Below are positions 7,596 through 16,079 of a stretch of DNA of 20,885 bases, piece after piece. Under the pieces are notes generated by a model. It searched no databases. It worked only from the letters and a program-made list of their open reading frames with translations, and was not told the origin of the DNA. The DNA comes from JANNVZ01 sp046155615. Its GTDB lineage: Bacteria > Bacteroidota > Bacteroidia > Flavobacteriales_D > Sanyastnellaceae. The DNA lies in the NCBI GenBank assembly GCA_046155615.1, contig JBJXFP010000080.1:1-20885 (forward strand). The letters are read 5' to 3'. A program made the position numbers and the translations under genes. Each line of letters begins with the position of its first letter. Within the stretch, counting starts at the first letter, position 1.

Positions 7596-9776
7596 TTGTC
7601 CGAAATACTTCTATTCATACCTCCACTTACGCAGCTAAACACCCCCTATCCTGCCACAGCCTACTTGAGTGGTTTTTTGAAACAACAAAAAATTGCAAGC
7701 AGACAAGGGGATTTAGGACTTGACTTAGTGCTTGAAGTTTTTTCAGAGAATGGACTGAAAGCCTTGTTCGATGAAATTGAAAAGAAAAATTTTCAATTGT
7801 CCAATACTCTGCAGAACATATTGAGCAACCGAACCATGTATGAGACCACCATTGATTCGGTTATTTCTTTTCTTCAGAATAAAAATTATACCCTGGCATA
7901 TCGCATCGCCACTCGCGAATTTTTGCCCGAAGCATCTCGCTTCAATCAGTTGAGCGATTTGAGTTTGTTTTTCGGCAGCAATGGTGTGCAAGACAAAGCG
8001 CGCTACTTGTGCACTCTGTATCTGGAAGATATTTCTGATTTGATACAAGCCACGATAGGGCCGCATTTTGGTTTTTCGAAGTATGCTGAGCGTATAGCAC
8101 GCACTGCTGTTTCGTTCAAGCCGATTGAAGATGAATTGGAAAAGCCAAACAATTACTTAGACAATTTGCTAATAGAACAAGCAGCTAAATACTTTGAAAA
8201 GCAAGTGCCCTTGCTCGTTGGCTTTACAGTTCCATTCCCCGGCAATTTGTATGGCGCACTCAAAGTGGGGCAATGGATAAAGCAACATTTTCCTGAAACG
8301 AAAATTGCCATAGGTGGCGGATACGCCAATACAGAGTTGCGGGATTTGTATGAGCCTGCAGTATTCAACTATGTTGACTTCATCACTCTGGATGATGGCG
8401 AAGTGCCACTGCTCGCACTTTACAATCATTTGAAGGATGCAACTGCGTATCCTCATTTGAAAAGAACACTCACACTTCGTGATGGAAAAGTGACACAGAT
8501 AAACACCTTGCTTAGTGGCGAAACAAAACATGCTGTGCTACCTGCGCCTACCTACCAGGGCTTGCGGCTGAAGGAATACCTCAGCATGTTTGACATGCCC
8601 AACCCTATGCACCGCCTTTGGAACGATGGGCGCTGGAACAAACTGACCATTGCACGTGGATGCTATTGGAAGAAGTGTTCCTTCTGCGACATTTCGTTGG
8701 ATTACATAAGTCGTTTTGAGCAAGCGCCTGCTTCACAATTAGTGGACAGAATGGAAGCACTGATAGCAGAGACTGGCGAAACAGGTTTCCATTTTGTAGA
8801 TGAAGCTGCACCGCCTTTGGCCATGCGCGACTTAGCTATCGAAATTCTAAAGCGCGGTGTACAAGTGACGTGGTGGACGAATATTCGGTTTGAAAAGACA
8901 TTCAGTGAAGACTTGTGCAAACTGCTGGCTGCTTCAGGTTGCATAGCAGTAACCGGTGGCCTTGAGGTGGCAAGCGACCGGCTGCTTGCACTGATGGAGA
9001 AGGGAATCACAGTGGAGCAAGTGAGCCGTGTGTGCAAAGGCTTTCGCGATGCCGGCATATTGGTGCACGCATACCTTATGTATGGTTTCCCTACGGAGAC
9101 AGAACAAGAAACCATTGACTCGCTGGAGGTGGTGCGCCAACTGTTTGAAAACAATTTGTTGCAATCGGCATTCTGGCATCAGTTTGCCATGACGGTGCAC
9201 AGCCCTGTGGGCATAGCTCCCGAAAAATATTCAGTGATTAGAACCGGACCAGTGTTCGAAGGCTTTGCAAACAACGACCTATACCACGAAGACCCGACAG
9301 GTGCGAAGCATGAAAAATTTTCGGACGGACTGAAGAAGGCATTGTACAACTACATGCACGGCAAAGGCTTTGAATTGCACCTGAAAGATTTTTTTGATTT
9401 TCTTGTTCCGCATACAGAGGTGCCTAAAAAAACCATTGCGAAATACTTGAACAAGACCCAGCATGAATCGCCTGGCAATGCAGGATACAGACTGGCCTGG
9501 CATGGGGTGCAGGTGAAACTGAACATGCAATCGGGTAGGGCAGAGGTGCTTTTCATTTCGCCACGGAGAGCAGTGAAAATTGAAATGCCACTGTTGATTG
9601 CTCAGTTCATTGCTGAACATGCACAGCGATTCGAAATCATACAAGCTGATGTGCTTGAACTGAATGAAACGATAGAGAATTTTGCAAAGTTGACCAATAC
9701 AAGTAAGGATGGAATAGTGCAAAGCACCTGGTGGAAGCTGTGGCGGAATGAAGTGGTGTGGGTGATTAAGAGTTGA
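7596..9776 (+). CDS. B12-binding-type radical SAM protein
   Basis: A 726-residue enzyme of the cobalamin-binding radical SAM class, presumably cytoplasmic. The start is a TTG at 7596. The product then begins MSEILLFIPPLTQLNTPYPA, typical of this group, and there is no in-frame ATG upstream. A helical insertion follows (about 50-190). Residues 205-285 resemble a Rossmann-like B12-binding domain (GFTVPFPGNLYGALKVGQWI, AIGGGYANTELRD, DGEVPLLAL) but lack the DxHxxG cobalamin-ligand motif. The cluster motif RGCYWKKCSFCD (354-365) gives Cys356, Cys361 and Cys364, a CX4CX2C spacing instead of the usual CX3CX2C. Later segments FHFVDEA (398-404), TGGLEVASDRLLALMEKG (453-470) and AYLMYGFPTETEQE (492-505) are radical SAM barrel strands. 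The substrate is unknown and no biosynthetic partners adjoin it. Confidence 0.88.
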   Translation: MSEILLFIPPLTQLNTPYPATAYLSGFLKQQKIASRQGDLGLDLVLEVFSENGLKALFDEIEKKNFQLSNTLQNILSNRTMYETTIDSVISFLQNKNYTLAYRIATREFLPEASRFNQLSDLSLFFGSNGVQDKARYLCTLYLEDISDLIQATIGPHFGFSKYAERIARTAVSFKPIEDELEKPNNYLDNLLIEQAAKYFEKQVPLLVGFTVPFPGNLYGALKVGQWIKQHFPETKIAIGGGYANTELRDLYEPAVFNYVDFITLDDGEVPLLALYNHLKDATAYPHLKRTLTLRDGKVTQINTLLSGETKHAVLPAPTYQGLRLKEYLSMFDMPNPMHRLWNDGRWNKLTIARGCYWKKCSFCDISLDYISRFEQAPASQLVDRMEALIAETGETGFHFVDEAAPPLAMRDLAIEILKRGVQVTWWTNIRFEKTFSEDLCKLLAASGCIAVTGGLEVASDRLLALMEKGITVEQVSRVCKGFRDAGILVHAYLMYGFPTETEQETIDSLEVVRQLFENNLLQSAFWHQFAMTVHSPVGIAPEKYSVIRTGPVFEGFANNDLYHEDPTGAKHEKFSDGLKKALYNYMHGKGFELHLKDFFDFLVPHTEVPKKTIAKYLNKTQHESPGNAGYRLAWHGVQVKLNMQSGRAEVLFISPRRAVKIEMPLLIAQFIAEHAQRFEIIQADVLELNETIENFAKLTNTSKDGIVQSTWWKLWRNEVVWVIKS

Positions 9777-9902
9777 GTGCTTGAATATGAAATAGCTTGA
9801 CTCATTAGGAGACCACCATAGACTCTCACCGAAGGAATAGGTTGATTCAATTCCATGATCATGAAGTGTAAGGCCATGTTGTAGTCAGGCATTGATTGGT
9901 TC
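9777..9902. other. Convergent intergenic spacer
   Basis: The radical SAM gene ends on one side and the minus-strand membrane gene on the other. No clear bidirectional terminator or RNA gene is visible in these 126 bases. Confidence 0.5.
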
Positions 9903-10265
9903 TTATGTGCCCAATGGTGCGGAGGATTTCCATTTAAATAAAAGAAATCCACCTGCAACAATTGTGATCACAATGGCTACGCCAACCCACTCCTGCTTTC
10001 TGTTTCTTTCATCAAGTATCAGCATTCCGTCATCATACGCATAGCGCAAGCCCGTGTATCCATGCAGGTGAATGCTTTGCTGAGCTTCGAGTATTTCTAC
10101 ATACTCATCGGCATCGGTTATGTTTTTCATATACCATTCACCTGCATTTCCGGGTACTGAAATTTGAATCAGTGGCTGTTGACCAATCAGAATAGCAATG
10201 CAAATGGCCATGGCTGAGAGTGTCAAGCTGATGATGGCAACCGTTAGATATGTCTTCTTTTTCAT
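9903..10265 (-). CDS. Small membrane protein with two transmembrane helices
   Basis: A 120-residue protein from an ATG at 10265. Helix one (residues 6-28, LTVAIISLTLSAMAICIAIL) and helix two (93-111, VGVAIVITIVAGGFLLFKW) flank a soluble region of about 60 residues containing EYVEILEAQQSIHLHGY and LRYAYDDGMLILDERN. No family is recognised. It starts 38 bases after the stop of the upstream outer-membrane gene on the same strand, so the two likely share a transcript. Confidence 0.65.
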   Translation of the reverse strand: MKKKTYLTVAIISLTLSAMAICIAILIGQQPLIQISVPGNAGEWYMKNITDADEYVEILEAQQSIHLHGYTGLRYAYDDGMLILDERNRKQEWVGVAIVITIVAGGFLLFKWKSSAPLGT

Positions 10266-10303
10266 ATGGATGGTGTAGAATTGTTAATAGCAGAATCACT
10301 GGT

Positions 10304-11077
10304 TTATTTCACAAACCATTGCCAGTTGCACTTCCAATATATCAGGGGTATGATGGGTGTGTCGAGGTCAAGCTCTGCAATGGGCGAATGAATGCCACTG
10401 TACTTCATGATGCCCGCTCCCAATTCAAATGTGTAGCTCGCTTTTTTATGGCGCGATTTAAAACTCTCTCGTGCCCAGCCAATCATATACATGGTTTCAT
10501 CATATCTGTCGGTCATGGTTTTTCCAATTTTTAGGGATAGTCCGTTGCGGTATATTTTGTCTTTGTCACTTCGGTACGATTCGCCAAGAAAAATATTCAC
10601 TCCACCTGCCAGCATGAGTGGAAAGGTGAATTCCCTATCAGACGATTTGTTGGTTTGATTGCCCCAAGGGTCATATTCAGAATATTCTGTTTCTATAAGT
10701 GTGGGCCTTAGAAACAAACCGGCTTCCAGCGCCAATTTTCTATGCGGATAAAAGCGTACGGGCACACCAACCACACCACCTCCACCAAGGCAAATTCCCA
10801 GACTTACCTTACCTCCAAAGAGTTTCATGTCTGGCTTTTCTTTTTTCAATGAAGTTGGTTGAATTTCTTCGCGCGTTATTTTTTCTATTTCATCATAGGT
10901 GAATACAAACAGACTTCCATCTGCTGTTTTTATTTTCAATTGTAGGGGTGGAGTTTGCTCTATGATTTGTCCGCGTATCACACTTCCGTTTTTCAAGGTG
11001 AGCAGATCTACTGTAGTCTGAGCGCATAGAGTTGCGATGAAGCCAAGCATGGCAATAAGTAGTAGTGACTTTTTCAT
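10304..11077 (-). CDS. Outer-membrane beta-barrel-like protein with N-terminal LKNGS domain
   Basis: A 257-residue exported protein. The signal peptide MKKSLLLIAMLGFIATLCAQ is cut before about residue 20. Residues 20-75 form the small domain common in Bacteroidota outer-membrane proteins (LLTLKNGSVIRGQIIEQTPP, then FVFTYDEIEKITREE). The rest alternates glycine-rich strands with turns (GGKVSLGICLGGGGVVG, GLFLRPTLIETEY, FPLMLAGGVNIFLG, FELGAGIMKYSG), as in a small beta-barrel. The function is unknown. It lies downstream of the response regulator on the same strand after a 178-base gap, so it could be a regulatory target or simply a neighbour. Confidence 0.75.
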   Translation of the reverse strand: MKKSLLLIAMLGFIATLCAQTTVDLLTLKNGSVIRGQIIEQTPPLQLKIKTADGSLFVFTYDEIEKITREEIQPTSLKKEKPDMKLFGGKVSLGICLGGGGVVGVPVRFYPHRKLALEAGLFLRPTLIETEYSEYDPWGNQTNKSSDREFTFPLMLAGGVNIFLGESYRSDKDKIYRNGLSLKIGKTMTDRYDETMYMIGWARESFKSRHKKASYTFELGAGIMKYSGIHSPIAELDLDTPIIPLIYWKCNWQWFVK

Positions 11078-11255
11078 AGTAGTACTTGTTTTAAATGGTG
11101 ATTTGAATTTGTAAAGTGTTTTGTGGTCGCAGAATTCATTTTATCCGTTTCCTCGCACTTTGCATTTTGTGGGTTATTCATTTTGTTTTTTTTGAACGAC
11201 CCAAACATGCCCATTTCCAACATGGCCTGTCAACGGCCAGAATTGGTACTAATGA

Positions 11256-11921
11256 CTACCTGAAAAATTTGCCTTTTTGAACAATACCTGACTTGAAGGC
11301 TTTCACTATTGCTTCCTGTGTACTGTGTACTTGCAGCTTTTCGAATATCCTGCGCATGCTCTTGTTTACACCATGGGTGGTGATATGCATAGTGTCGGCT
11401 ATCTGCACCGGTGGATGTCCATTGCATAGCAGTTGGAGTGTTTCCATTTCACGTTCTGTCAGTCCGAAGTTGATGCGTTGCATCTGCATGCCGTTGCGCA
11501 CGTATTCGCGTATCTGCAATGCGATGGATGGTGGGAACTGTGTGCCACCATTGTATATGATGCGCAGGTAGTCAGCCAGCTCAAGCCTTGCAGAATCCTT
11601 GCTGATGTAGCCCGCAGCACCTGCAAGAAAGCAATTGAAAATGGTAGCACCATCCTGATTGCCGGTGTGCATTACTACTTGAATTTCCGGAAAGGCTGCA
11701 TGAAGTATGACCAAAGCATCGTAGCCATCAGTACCGGGCATGTCTATGTCCATGAGCACTACGTGTGGTTTGCACTGCGACACATCTGCCTCAGCACTGT
11801 TAGCATCAGCAAAGGCACCGGCCAATTCAAATCCCACTTGCTTGGTAAACCATTCTGCTAGGTTGGAGCGCTGCACCGTGTCATCTTCGAAGACTGCTAT
11901 TCGTATGCTATCCATTTCCAT
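11256..11921 (-). CDS. NarL/LuxR-family response regulator
   Basis: A 221-residue cytoplasmic transcription regulator. The receiver domain (5-125) has the acidic pocket Glu12-Asp13-Asp14, the phospho-acceptor Asp58 (VVLMDIDMPGTDG), Thr86 (MHTGNQ) and Lys108 (YISKDS), so all key residues are present. The C-terminal helix-turn-helix (about 152-212) shows GLTEREMETLQLLCNG and NKSMRRIFEKLQVHS, the LuxR-type pattern. It starts 61 bases after the sensor kinase gene and is its evident partner. The start is ATG at 11921; a second Met two codons later is equally possible. Confidence 0.9.
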   Translation of the reverse strand: MEMDSIRIAVFEDDTVQRSNLAEWFTKQVGFELAGAFADANSAEADVSQCKPHVVLMDIDMPGTDGYDALVILHAAFPEIQVVMHTGNQDGATIFNCFLAGAAGYISKDSARLELADYLRIIYNGGTQFPPSIALQIREYVRNGMQMQRINFGLTEREMETLQLLCNGHPPVQIADTMHITTHGVNKSMRRIFEKLQVHSTQEAIVKAFKSGIVQKGKFFR

Positions 11922-11982
11922 CTTGTGTGTGTCTTATATGAAGCAAACGTAGGTGCCAAATTTGGCTTGCGCCAGTACTAAT

Positions 11983-14900
11983 TTAAGTACCTGGCATAGT
12001 CAGCCTTACCATAGTACCCCGGCCGGGTTGAGAAATTATTTTTAAAATGGCCTGCGTTTCAGCAGCTCTTTTTTTCATGTTTCTAAGACCTACTGAATTC
12101 TTTTTTTCATCGGGGTCAAATCCATTTCCATTATCATTTATTTCAAGATTTAGCATTTTTCCATCGAGCCACCACTTGATAGAAATGAAAGAACAGCCCG
12201 AATGATGCACGGCATTCAGCAACGACTCCTGAAAGATGAGAAAGAAGTTGGTGCGCTTGAATGAATTGAGTTCTATGTCAGCAGTGGAATCAGCCGGGTG
12301 CGAAATGTCAATTCGAATTGTTTTCGGAATGCTTCTGTGGATCAATTCAGCCATCTCCTCACTAAGGCCAGAAAGATTTTTGTTTTGAGTTGCATATAAA
12401 TGAGAAAGACTCCGCACCGATTGACTCACGTTGGAGAGAGCGGTTTCTGCAAAATTCAGTTTGTCATTCAATCGGGTGAATGTGTTTTGTTCCAAGTCCA
12501 TTTTAGCGGAAGCAATGGTGCCAATCACTCTGGACATTTTGTTCTTCACTTCATCATGCAGGAATCTGTTCAACTGGTCTTCCTGTTCGCGTTCGAAGGT
12601 GCGCTGCTTGTTTTTGATGCGTTCGCGCATCAGAAGAATCAGAAACAACAACGCAACAATGAGCAGAACCGAAAGAATTTTGAACCATATAGTCTGGTAG
12701 TAAGCCGGCAATATGATAATCTGCATTTCGCGGATTTGATTGCTCCAAAGCCCATCGTTGTTGGCACCTTGCACCCTAAGGGTGTATTCACCCGGGTCGA
12801 GATTGGTAAAGGTGATGAACCTGCGTGTGCCTGTATGCTGCCAACCATCATCATAGCCCAAGAGCTGATATCTGTAAGTGTTTTTTTCAGTTGCTGTGTA
12901 GTTGAGCAACACAAACTCAAAAGAAAAAGTGGACTGTTCGGGTGTAAGCACAATCGAATGCGTATAGTTGATAGAGAAGGGCATTACCGAGCTACCTGCT
13001 ATTTGTGATTGATTGAACAATTGAAAATCCGTGAACACAACATTCCCTTCAAAGGTGTTTTTGCGAATACTGTCAGGATGAAAGCAATTCCATCCATTGG
13101 TGCCTCCGAAATACATCCAGCCATTGTTGTCCTTGCAATATGAGCCTGAGTTGAATTCGAAACCTTGCAGTCCGTCAGATGGTGTGTAGTTGGCAAATGT
13201 TTCTGTAGTCACATCGAAAGAGCAAATTCCATAGTTGGTACTAATCCACAACTTGCCTCTTTCATCTTCCAATATACCATAAACAATGTTGTTTGGTAAG
13301 CCATTGCGTGTGGTGTACTTCTTTATTTCTTCTGTTGCAGGATCAAGCCTTAAGAGTCCGGCTCCATAAGTACCGAACCATACAATATCCTTAGTTGATA
13401 TGCAAATGGTATTTACCCAATTGGGACCAATTTCTATTTTTTCTTTAGATGCAATGAGGAATTGTTTTCCAACTATGCTGGAGTCAGCATAATTGTAATT
13501 CAGCTTTAGCAAGCCTGCTCCGTTAGTACCGGCCCACAGCGTACCATAGTTGTCTATGGCAAGTGATCTTATGTCATTGGCTCCTATTTCTTCAAGGCCT
13601 ATTATTTCCTCGAAAGTGAAGTGAGCGAAAGATCCTGATTGTTTGCTGAAGCGATCAATACCGCTGGTTGCAATCCATATATCATTCTGTTGGCCATGTG
13701 CCATAGCACCTATGCTATAGTTGCCACTGGCATTTGGGTTTTCTTTATCAGGATGATAAAGTTTGATGAATTGGTTTGAATAATCATAGTTGACTATTCC
13801 ATATTTTGAATAGCCAATCCAAAGAGTGGTTTCATTACTTTCAGGAAGAATAGCTCTTATGCCTATTTCCTTATTTTTCAGTTGGGCAAAAAATTCCAAA
13901 TTTGGCAGTGGGAGATATTCCAGTTTCCTTTGGTCAAACCGAACGAGACCATAGGTGTCAGTACCCAGCCAAACCTGATGGTCAACTGTGGTTGCCATAG
14001 ATCGAATCTTGTTGATCATAAGTGAAGCAGCAGATTGGGCTTCGTTCTTGAAGTGTCTGAATTTTCTTTCATTGCGATTGAAATAGCCTGCACCTGTAAA
14101 TGCACCAATCCAGAGCGAGCCTTCTTGGTCAATAAAAATATCGTTCACCAATCCGATGGCGGCAGATCCTTTCATGCCCGACAAGGAATTGGTTCTGTTG
14201 AGTATGCCAGTGTCTCTTGCAATGTGATAGAGGCCATCTGATCCGCCCAGCCAAACATCGTTGCCATGAATAATAAATTGTCCGCGCAATGCACCGGGTT
14301 CAAATTCCCATTTAGCTATAACTCCGGATATCAAATCGAAATGGACAATATGGTTGCCAAATCGGGTCCAGTAGGTATGGTCATTGTCCATCACCATTTC
14401 ACTACCTCTTATTGCACCGTCAATTCCAGTTGAAAAAAGTTTTGAATCGAGTAATACAAATTGTTCGTTTGCATGCACCTCTTCAGGCACATAACGCCAA
14501 ACTTTTCCAGTCTCGTCATACAACCAGATGTTTTTGTCCGTATCCTCACACAACCATCTTGTGTTGGCTAAGTTTAGTTCCTGTTTTTCAAATTCCCATT
14601 TCTGAATCAGCTTCAAAACTACATTTTGGTCAGCCAGGGGTACTATGGCACACTTCCAAAGATTGGTTTCGCTATCGGTTACCCACAAATTACCGTTGCT
14701 ATCCACGAGGTAGTCTTTTACATTGTCGTTTCTTATTTCAGGAAAAAGCAAAAAGTTGTCGAATCGCTGTACCTTTTCTGTGGCGAGATTCATACGGCTG
14801 AGGTGACCCGCGTATGACCGCATCCATATCCCATCGAAAGAATCGATTTGGAGGTAGTTTACATAATTCGCACTCAAACTCAGGGTGTCATCTTCGGAAT

Positions 14901-15141
14901 GTCTGTATGCTTTGAATCCATATCCGTCATATTTATTCAATCCATCTTCAGTCCCAAGCCAGATAAAACCTTCTTTGTCCTGTATGATGTCCAATATTGA
15001 ATTTGATGACAGGCCATCGCGGTCAGTGAAATTCACAAATTCAATTTGCTCACTTTGTGCGAAAATTTGAATTGACCACAGTGTAAAGCCAAATAATATT
15101 TGATACTTGAGCGGCACGGTCAAATCTAATTGAGGGTACAC
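11983..15141 (-). CDS. Propeller-type sensor histidine kinase (HisKA_3/NarL class)
   Basis: A membrane sensor of about 1050 residues. A signal peptide (LKYQILFGFTLWSIQIFAQ, to about residue 29) leads into a large periplasmic region of two-component-regulator propeller repeats (about 35-690; repeats such as DKEGFIWLGTEDGLNKYD and DNYGTLWAGTNGAGLLKL). A Y_Y_Y domain follows (about 735-808, YRYQLLGYDDGW, FTNLDPGEYTLRVQG). One transmembrane helix (819-838) leads to a HisKA_3-type dimerisation helix with His862 (FLHDEVKNKMS) and an ATPase domain with Asn976 (QESLLNAVHHSG), NDNGNGFDPDE (1002-1012) and SVGLRNM. Unlike many such Bacteroidota sensors it carries no receiver or AraC domain; the separate NarL regulator supplies them. 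The start is a GTG at 15141, and another GTG at 15117 is possible; no in-frame ATG exists before the signal peptide. Confidence 0.9.
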   Translation of the reverse strand: MYPQLDLTVPLKYQILFGFTLWSIQIFAQSEQIEFVNFTDRDGLSSNSILDIIQDKEGFIWLGTEDGLNKYDGYGFKAYRHSEDDTLSLSANYVNYLQIDSFDGIWMRSYAGHLSRMNLATEKVQRFDNFLLFPEIRNDNVKDYLVDSNGNLWVTDSETNLWKCAIVPLADQNVVLKLIQKWEFEKQELNLANTRWLCEDTDKNIWLYDETGKVWRYVPEEVHANEQFVLLDSKLFSTGIDGAIRGSEMVMDNDHTYWTRFGNHIVHFDLISGVIAKWEFEPGALRGQFIIHGNDVWLGGSDGLYHIARDTGILNRTNSLSGMKGSAAIGLVNDIFIDQEGSLWIGAFTGAGYFNRNERKFRHFKNEAQSAASLMINKIRSMATTVDHQVWLGTDTYGLVRFDQRKLEYLPLPNLEFFAQLKNKEIGIRAILPESNETTLWIGYSKYGIVNYDYSNQFIKLYHPDKENPNASGNYSIGAMAHGQQNDIWIATSGIDRFSKQSGSFAHFTFEEIIGLEEIGANDIRSLAIDNYGTLWAGTNGAGLLKLNYNYADSSIVGKQFLIASKEKIEIGPNWVNTICISTKDIVWFGTYGAGLLRLDPATEEIKKYTTRNGLPNNIVYGILEDERGKLWISTNYGICSFDVTTETFANYTPSDGLQGFEFNSGSYCKDNNGWMYFGGTNGWNCFHPDSIRKNTFEGNVVFTDFQLFNQSQIAGSSVMPFSINYTHSIVLTPEQSTFSFEFVLLNYTATEKNTYRYQLLGYDDGWQHTGTRRFITFTNLDPGEYTLRVQGANNDGLWSNQIREMQIIILPAYYQTIWFKILSVLLIVALLFLILLMRERIKNKQRTFEREQEDQLNRFLHDEVKNKMSRVIGTIASAKMDLEQNTFTRLNDKLNFAETALSNVSQSVRSLSHLYATQNKNLSGLSEEMAELIHRSIPKTIRIDISHPADSTADIELNSFKRTNFFLIFQESLLNAVHHSGCSFISIKWWLDGKMLNLEINDNGNGFDPDEKKNSVGLRNMKKRAAETQAILKIISQPGRGTMVRLTMPGT

Positions 15142-15243
15142 ATGAGTTTTTCAAGAAAAGGAGCACTTTGAATATCACATACACTGTGAATGGTCTTTGC
15201 AAATTCACTCTTATAGATTACGAAAAATGGAAATTTTGTAGCC
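15142..15243. other. Leader region of the sensor kinase gene
   Basis: These 102 bases hold no ORF. No exact TAnnTTTG box is present on the minus strand, so the kinase promoter is not identified. Confidence 0.4.
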
Positions 15244-15363
15244 TCATTCCCTCACCACTTTCACTACCAGCTCTTCCATTTGCAGAAAGTAAACACCGTT
15301 CTCCAACAGCGATAAATCTACGGTGGTGATTTTGCTTGAAGTGTTTGCGGCAGCTATCTGCGC
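15244..15363 (-). pseudogene. Orphan T9SS sorting-domain tail
   Basis: The minus strand from 15363 to the TGA at 15246-15244 encodes 39 residues that read as the end of a type A sorting domain: NTSSKITTVDLSLLENGVYF, then LQMEELVVKVVRE. The pattern 'vdls.l..GvYfl.......vkVvre' is the one seen at the end of T9SS cargo. A TAA lies just upstream in frame and there is no start codon, so the rest of the gene is gone. Its first bases overlap the last 10 bases of the RelE-type pseudogene, which suggests a recombination joint. Confidence 0.65.
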
Positions 15364-15617
15364 TTATAGACTTGCTTCCTGTGATCCACTTCAATAACAA
15401 GTACCAGTAGAATGGCATCTTCGATGGTGTAAATAACTCGGTAGTCGCCTATTCTGATTCAGTAACCCTCCACTCCCGACAAATCTACATAGCCAGAAGG
15501 GCGCGGGTTGTTTGCCAGTGCTTCAATCTTGCTGAGGATAGGGCCTGCAATGTGGTCGCTCATTTTATTCAACTGCTTTTGAGCGCTCTTAGATATTTCA
15601 ACAGTGTACTTAGGCAA
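15354..15617 (-). pseudogene. RelE/ParE-type toxin gene with an in-frame TGA
   Basis: The frame starting at a TTG (15617), overlapping the antitoxin stop by 8 bases, encodes an 87-residue RelE-type toxin interrupted once. Before the break: PKYTVEISKSAQKQLNKMS and EALANNPRPSGYVDLSGVEG. Codon 53 is TGA (15461-15459), where the family usually has Arg in 'GYRIRIGDYR'. After it the frame continues with IRIGDYRVIYTIEDAILLV and VIEVDHRKQVYKRR to a TAG at 15356-15354. One C-to-T change would account for the stop. The truncated product loses the C-terminal strands and catalytic residues and should be inactive. The family cleaves mRNA on the ribosome. Confidence 0.75.
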
Positions 15618-15864
15618 CTTTCCTTTTTGTACGTTGCTTCTTGTATTCAGCTATTGTTATGCTGCCTTTTCTTCCCTCCTTCACAGCCTTCTTAAACGCA
15701 ATAACATCGTGCTTCATTTCTAACTCTTCGCACATGGCCTCATATTCCTTTTTGCTTATCACAATATGCTGCGTGCTTGCTTCCATTTTCGCTCCTTTCA
15801 TTCGTTGAATGAATTGACTGAAAAAATCCAAGTCGTCTTTCGGTATGTCTACTACCAGTTTCAT
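15610..15864 (-). CDS. Antitoxin-like protein of the RelE-type module
   Basis: An 84-residue protein from an ATG at 15864. The N-terminal part (MKLVVDIPKDDLDFFSQFIQ) resembles short Bacteroidota antitoxins that begin MKLVVDI and precede RelE/ParE toxins. The middle (QHIVISKKEYEAMCEELEM) is helical and the C-terminus is very basic (VKEGRKGSI, EYKKQRTKRKVA). The role is inferred mainly from position: it overlaps the start of the toxin frame by 8 bases, the usual antitoxin-then-toxin order. It remains intact although the toxin is broken. Confidence 0.7.
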   Translation of the reverse strand: MKLVVDIPKDDLDFFSQFIQRMKGAKMEASTQHIVISKKEYEAMCEELEMKHDVIAFKKAVKEGRKGSITIAEYKKQRTKRKVA

Positions 15865-15896
15865 GGCATTAATTTTTTTGATTCTTCAAAATAATC

Positions 15897-16040
15897 TCAC
15901 ATCCTCACCCCCTCCTTCAATTTCATAATCTGCTCCAATGCATCGAGCACCATATCGATGCAAATGACAACGAATGAACCTGCCACTGCGCCTTTTATGA
16001 CGTAGTCAATGGCTTCCGTTTCTTTTCTGAAAATTTTCAT
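15897..16040 (-). CDS. Hypothetical 47-residue protein
   Basis: A short frame from an ATG at 16040 to a TGA at 15899-15897. It encodes MKIFRKETEAIDYVIKGAVA, then GSFVVICIDMVLDALEQIM, then KLKEGVRM: a charged start, a hydrophobic or amphipathic helix (about 12-36) and a charged tail. Its stop is 32 bases before the antitoxin start on the same strand, and it starts just past the end of the big T9SS gene. I do not recognise it. It could be a small membrane peptide, a third component of the toxin-antitoxin operon, or a chance frame. Confidence 0.45.
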   Translation of the reverse strand: MKIFRKETEAIDYVIKGAVAGSFVVICIDMVLDALEQIMKLKEGVRM

Positions 16041-16079
16041 CTTTTTTGTTTTTGATTACCGAGTATGTGCCTTGTATTT

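Noticed and set aside
9602..9961. 119-codon minus-strand frame over the convergent spacer
   Set aside because: Both ends overlap better-supported genes (the radical SAM gene and the small membrane gene), and its product matches nothing I recognise.
11215..11245. Short hairpin TGGCC-N7-GGCCA after the response regulator stop
   Set aside because: The stem is only 5 bp and no T-tract follows on the minus strand, so I do not call a terminator.
12400..13008. 202-codon plus-strand frame
   Set aside because: It lies antisense within the sensor kinase gene, over the regions encoding the Y_Y_Y domain, transmembrane helix and dimerisation helix, which are clearly coding on the minus strand.
15459..15461. 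TGA recoding (selenocysteine or Trp) in the toxin gene
   Set aside because: The family has Arg at this position, other genes here use TGA as a normal stop, and no recoding hairpin is evident, so a nonsense mutation or sequencing error is more likely.
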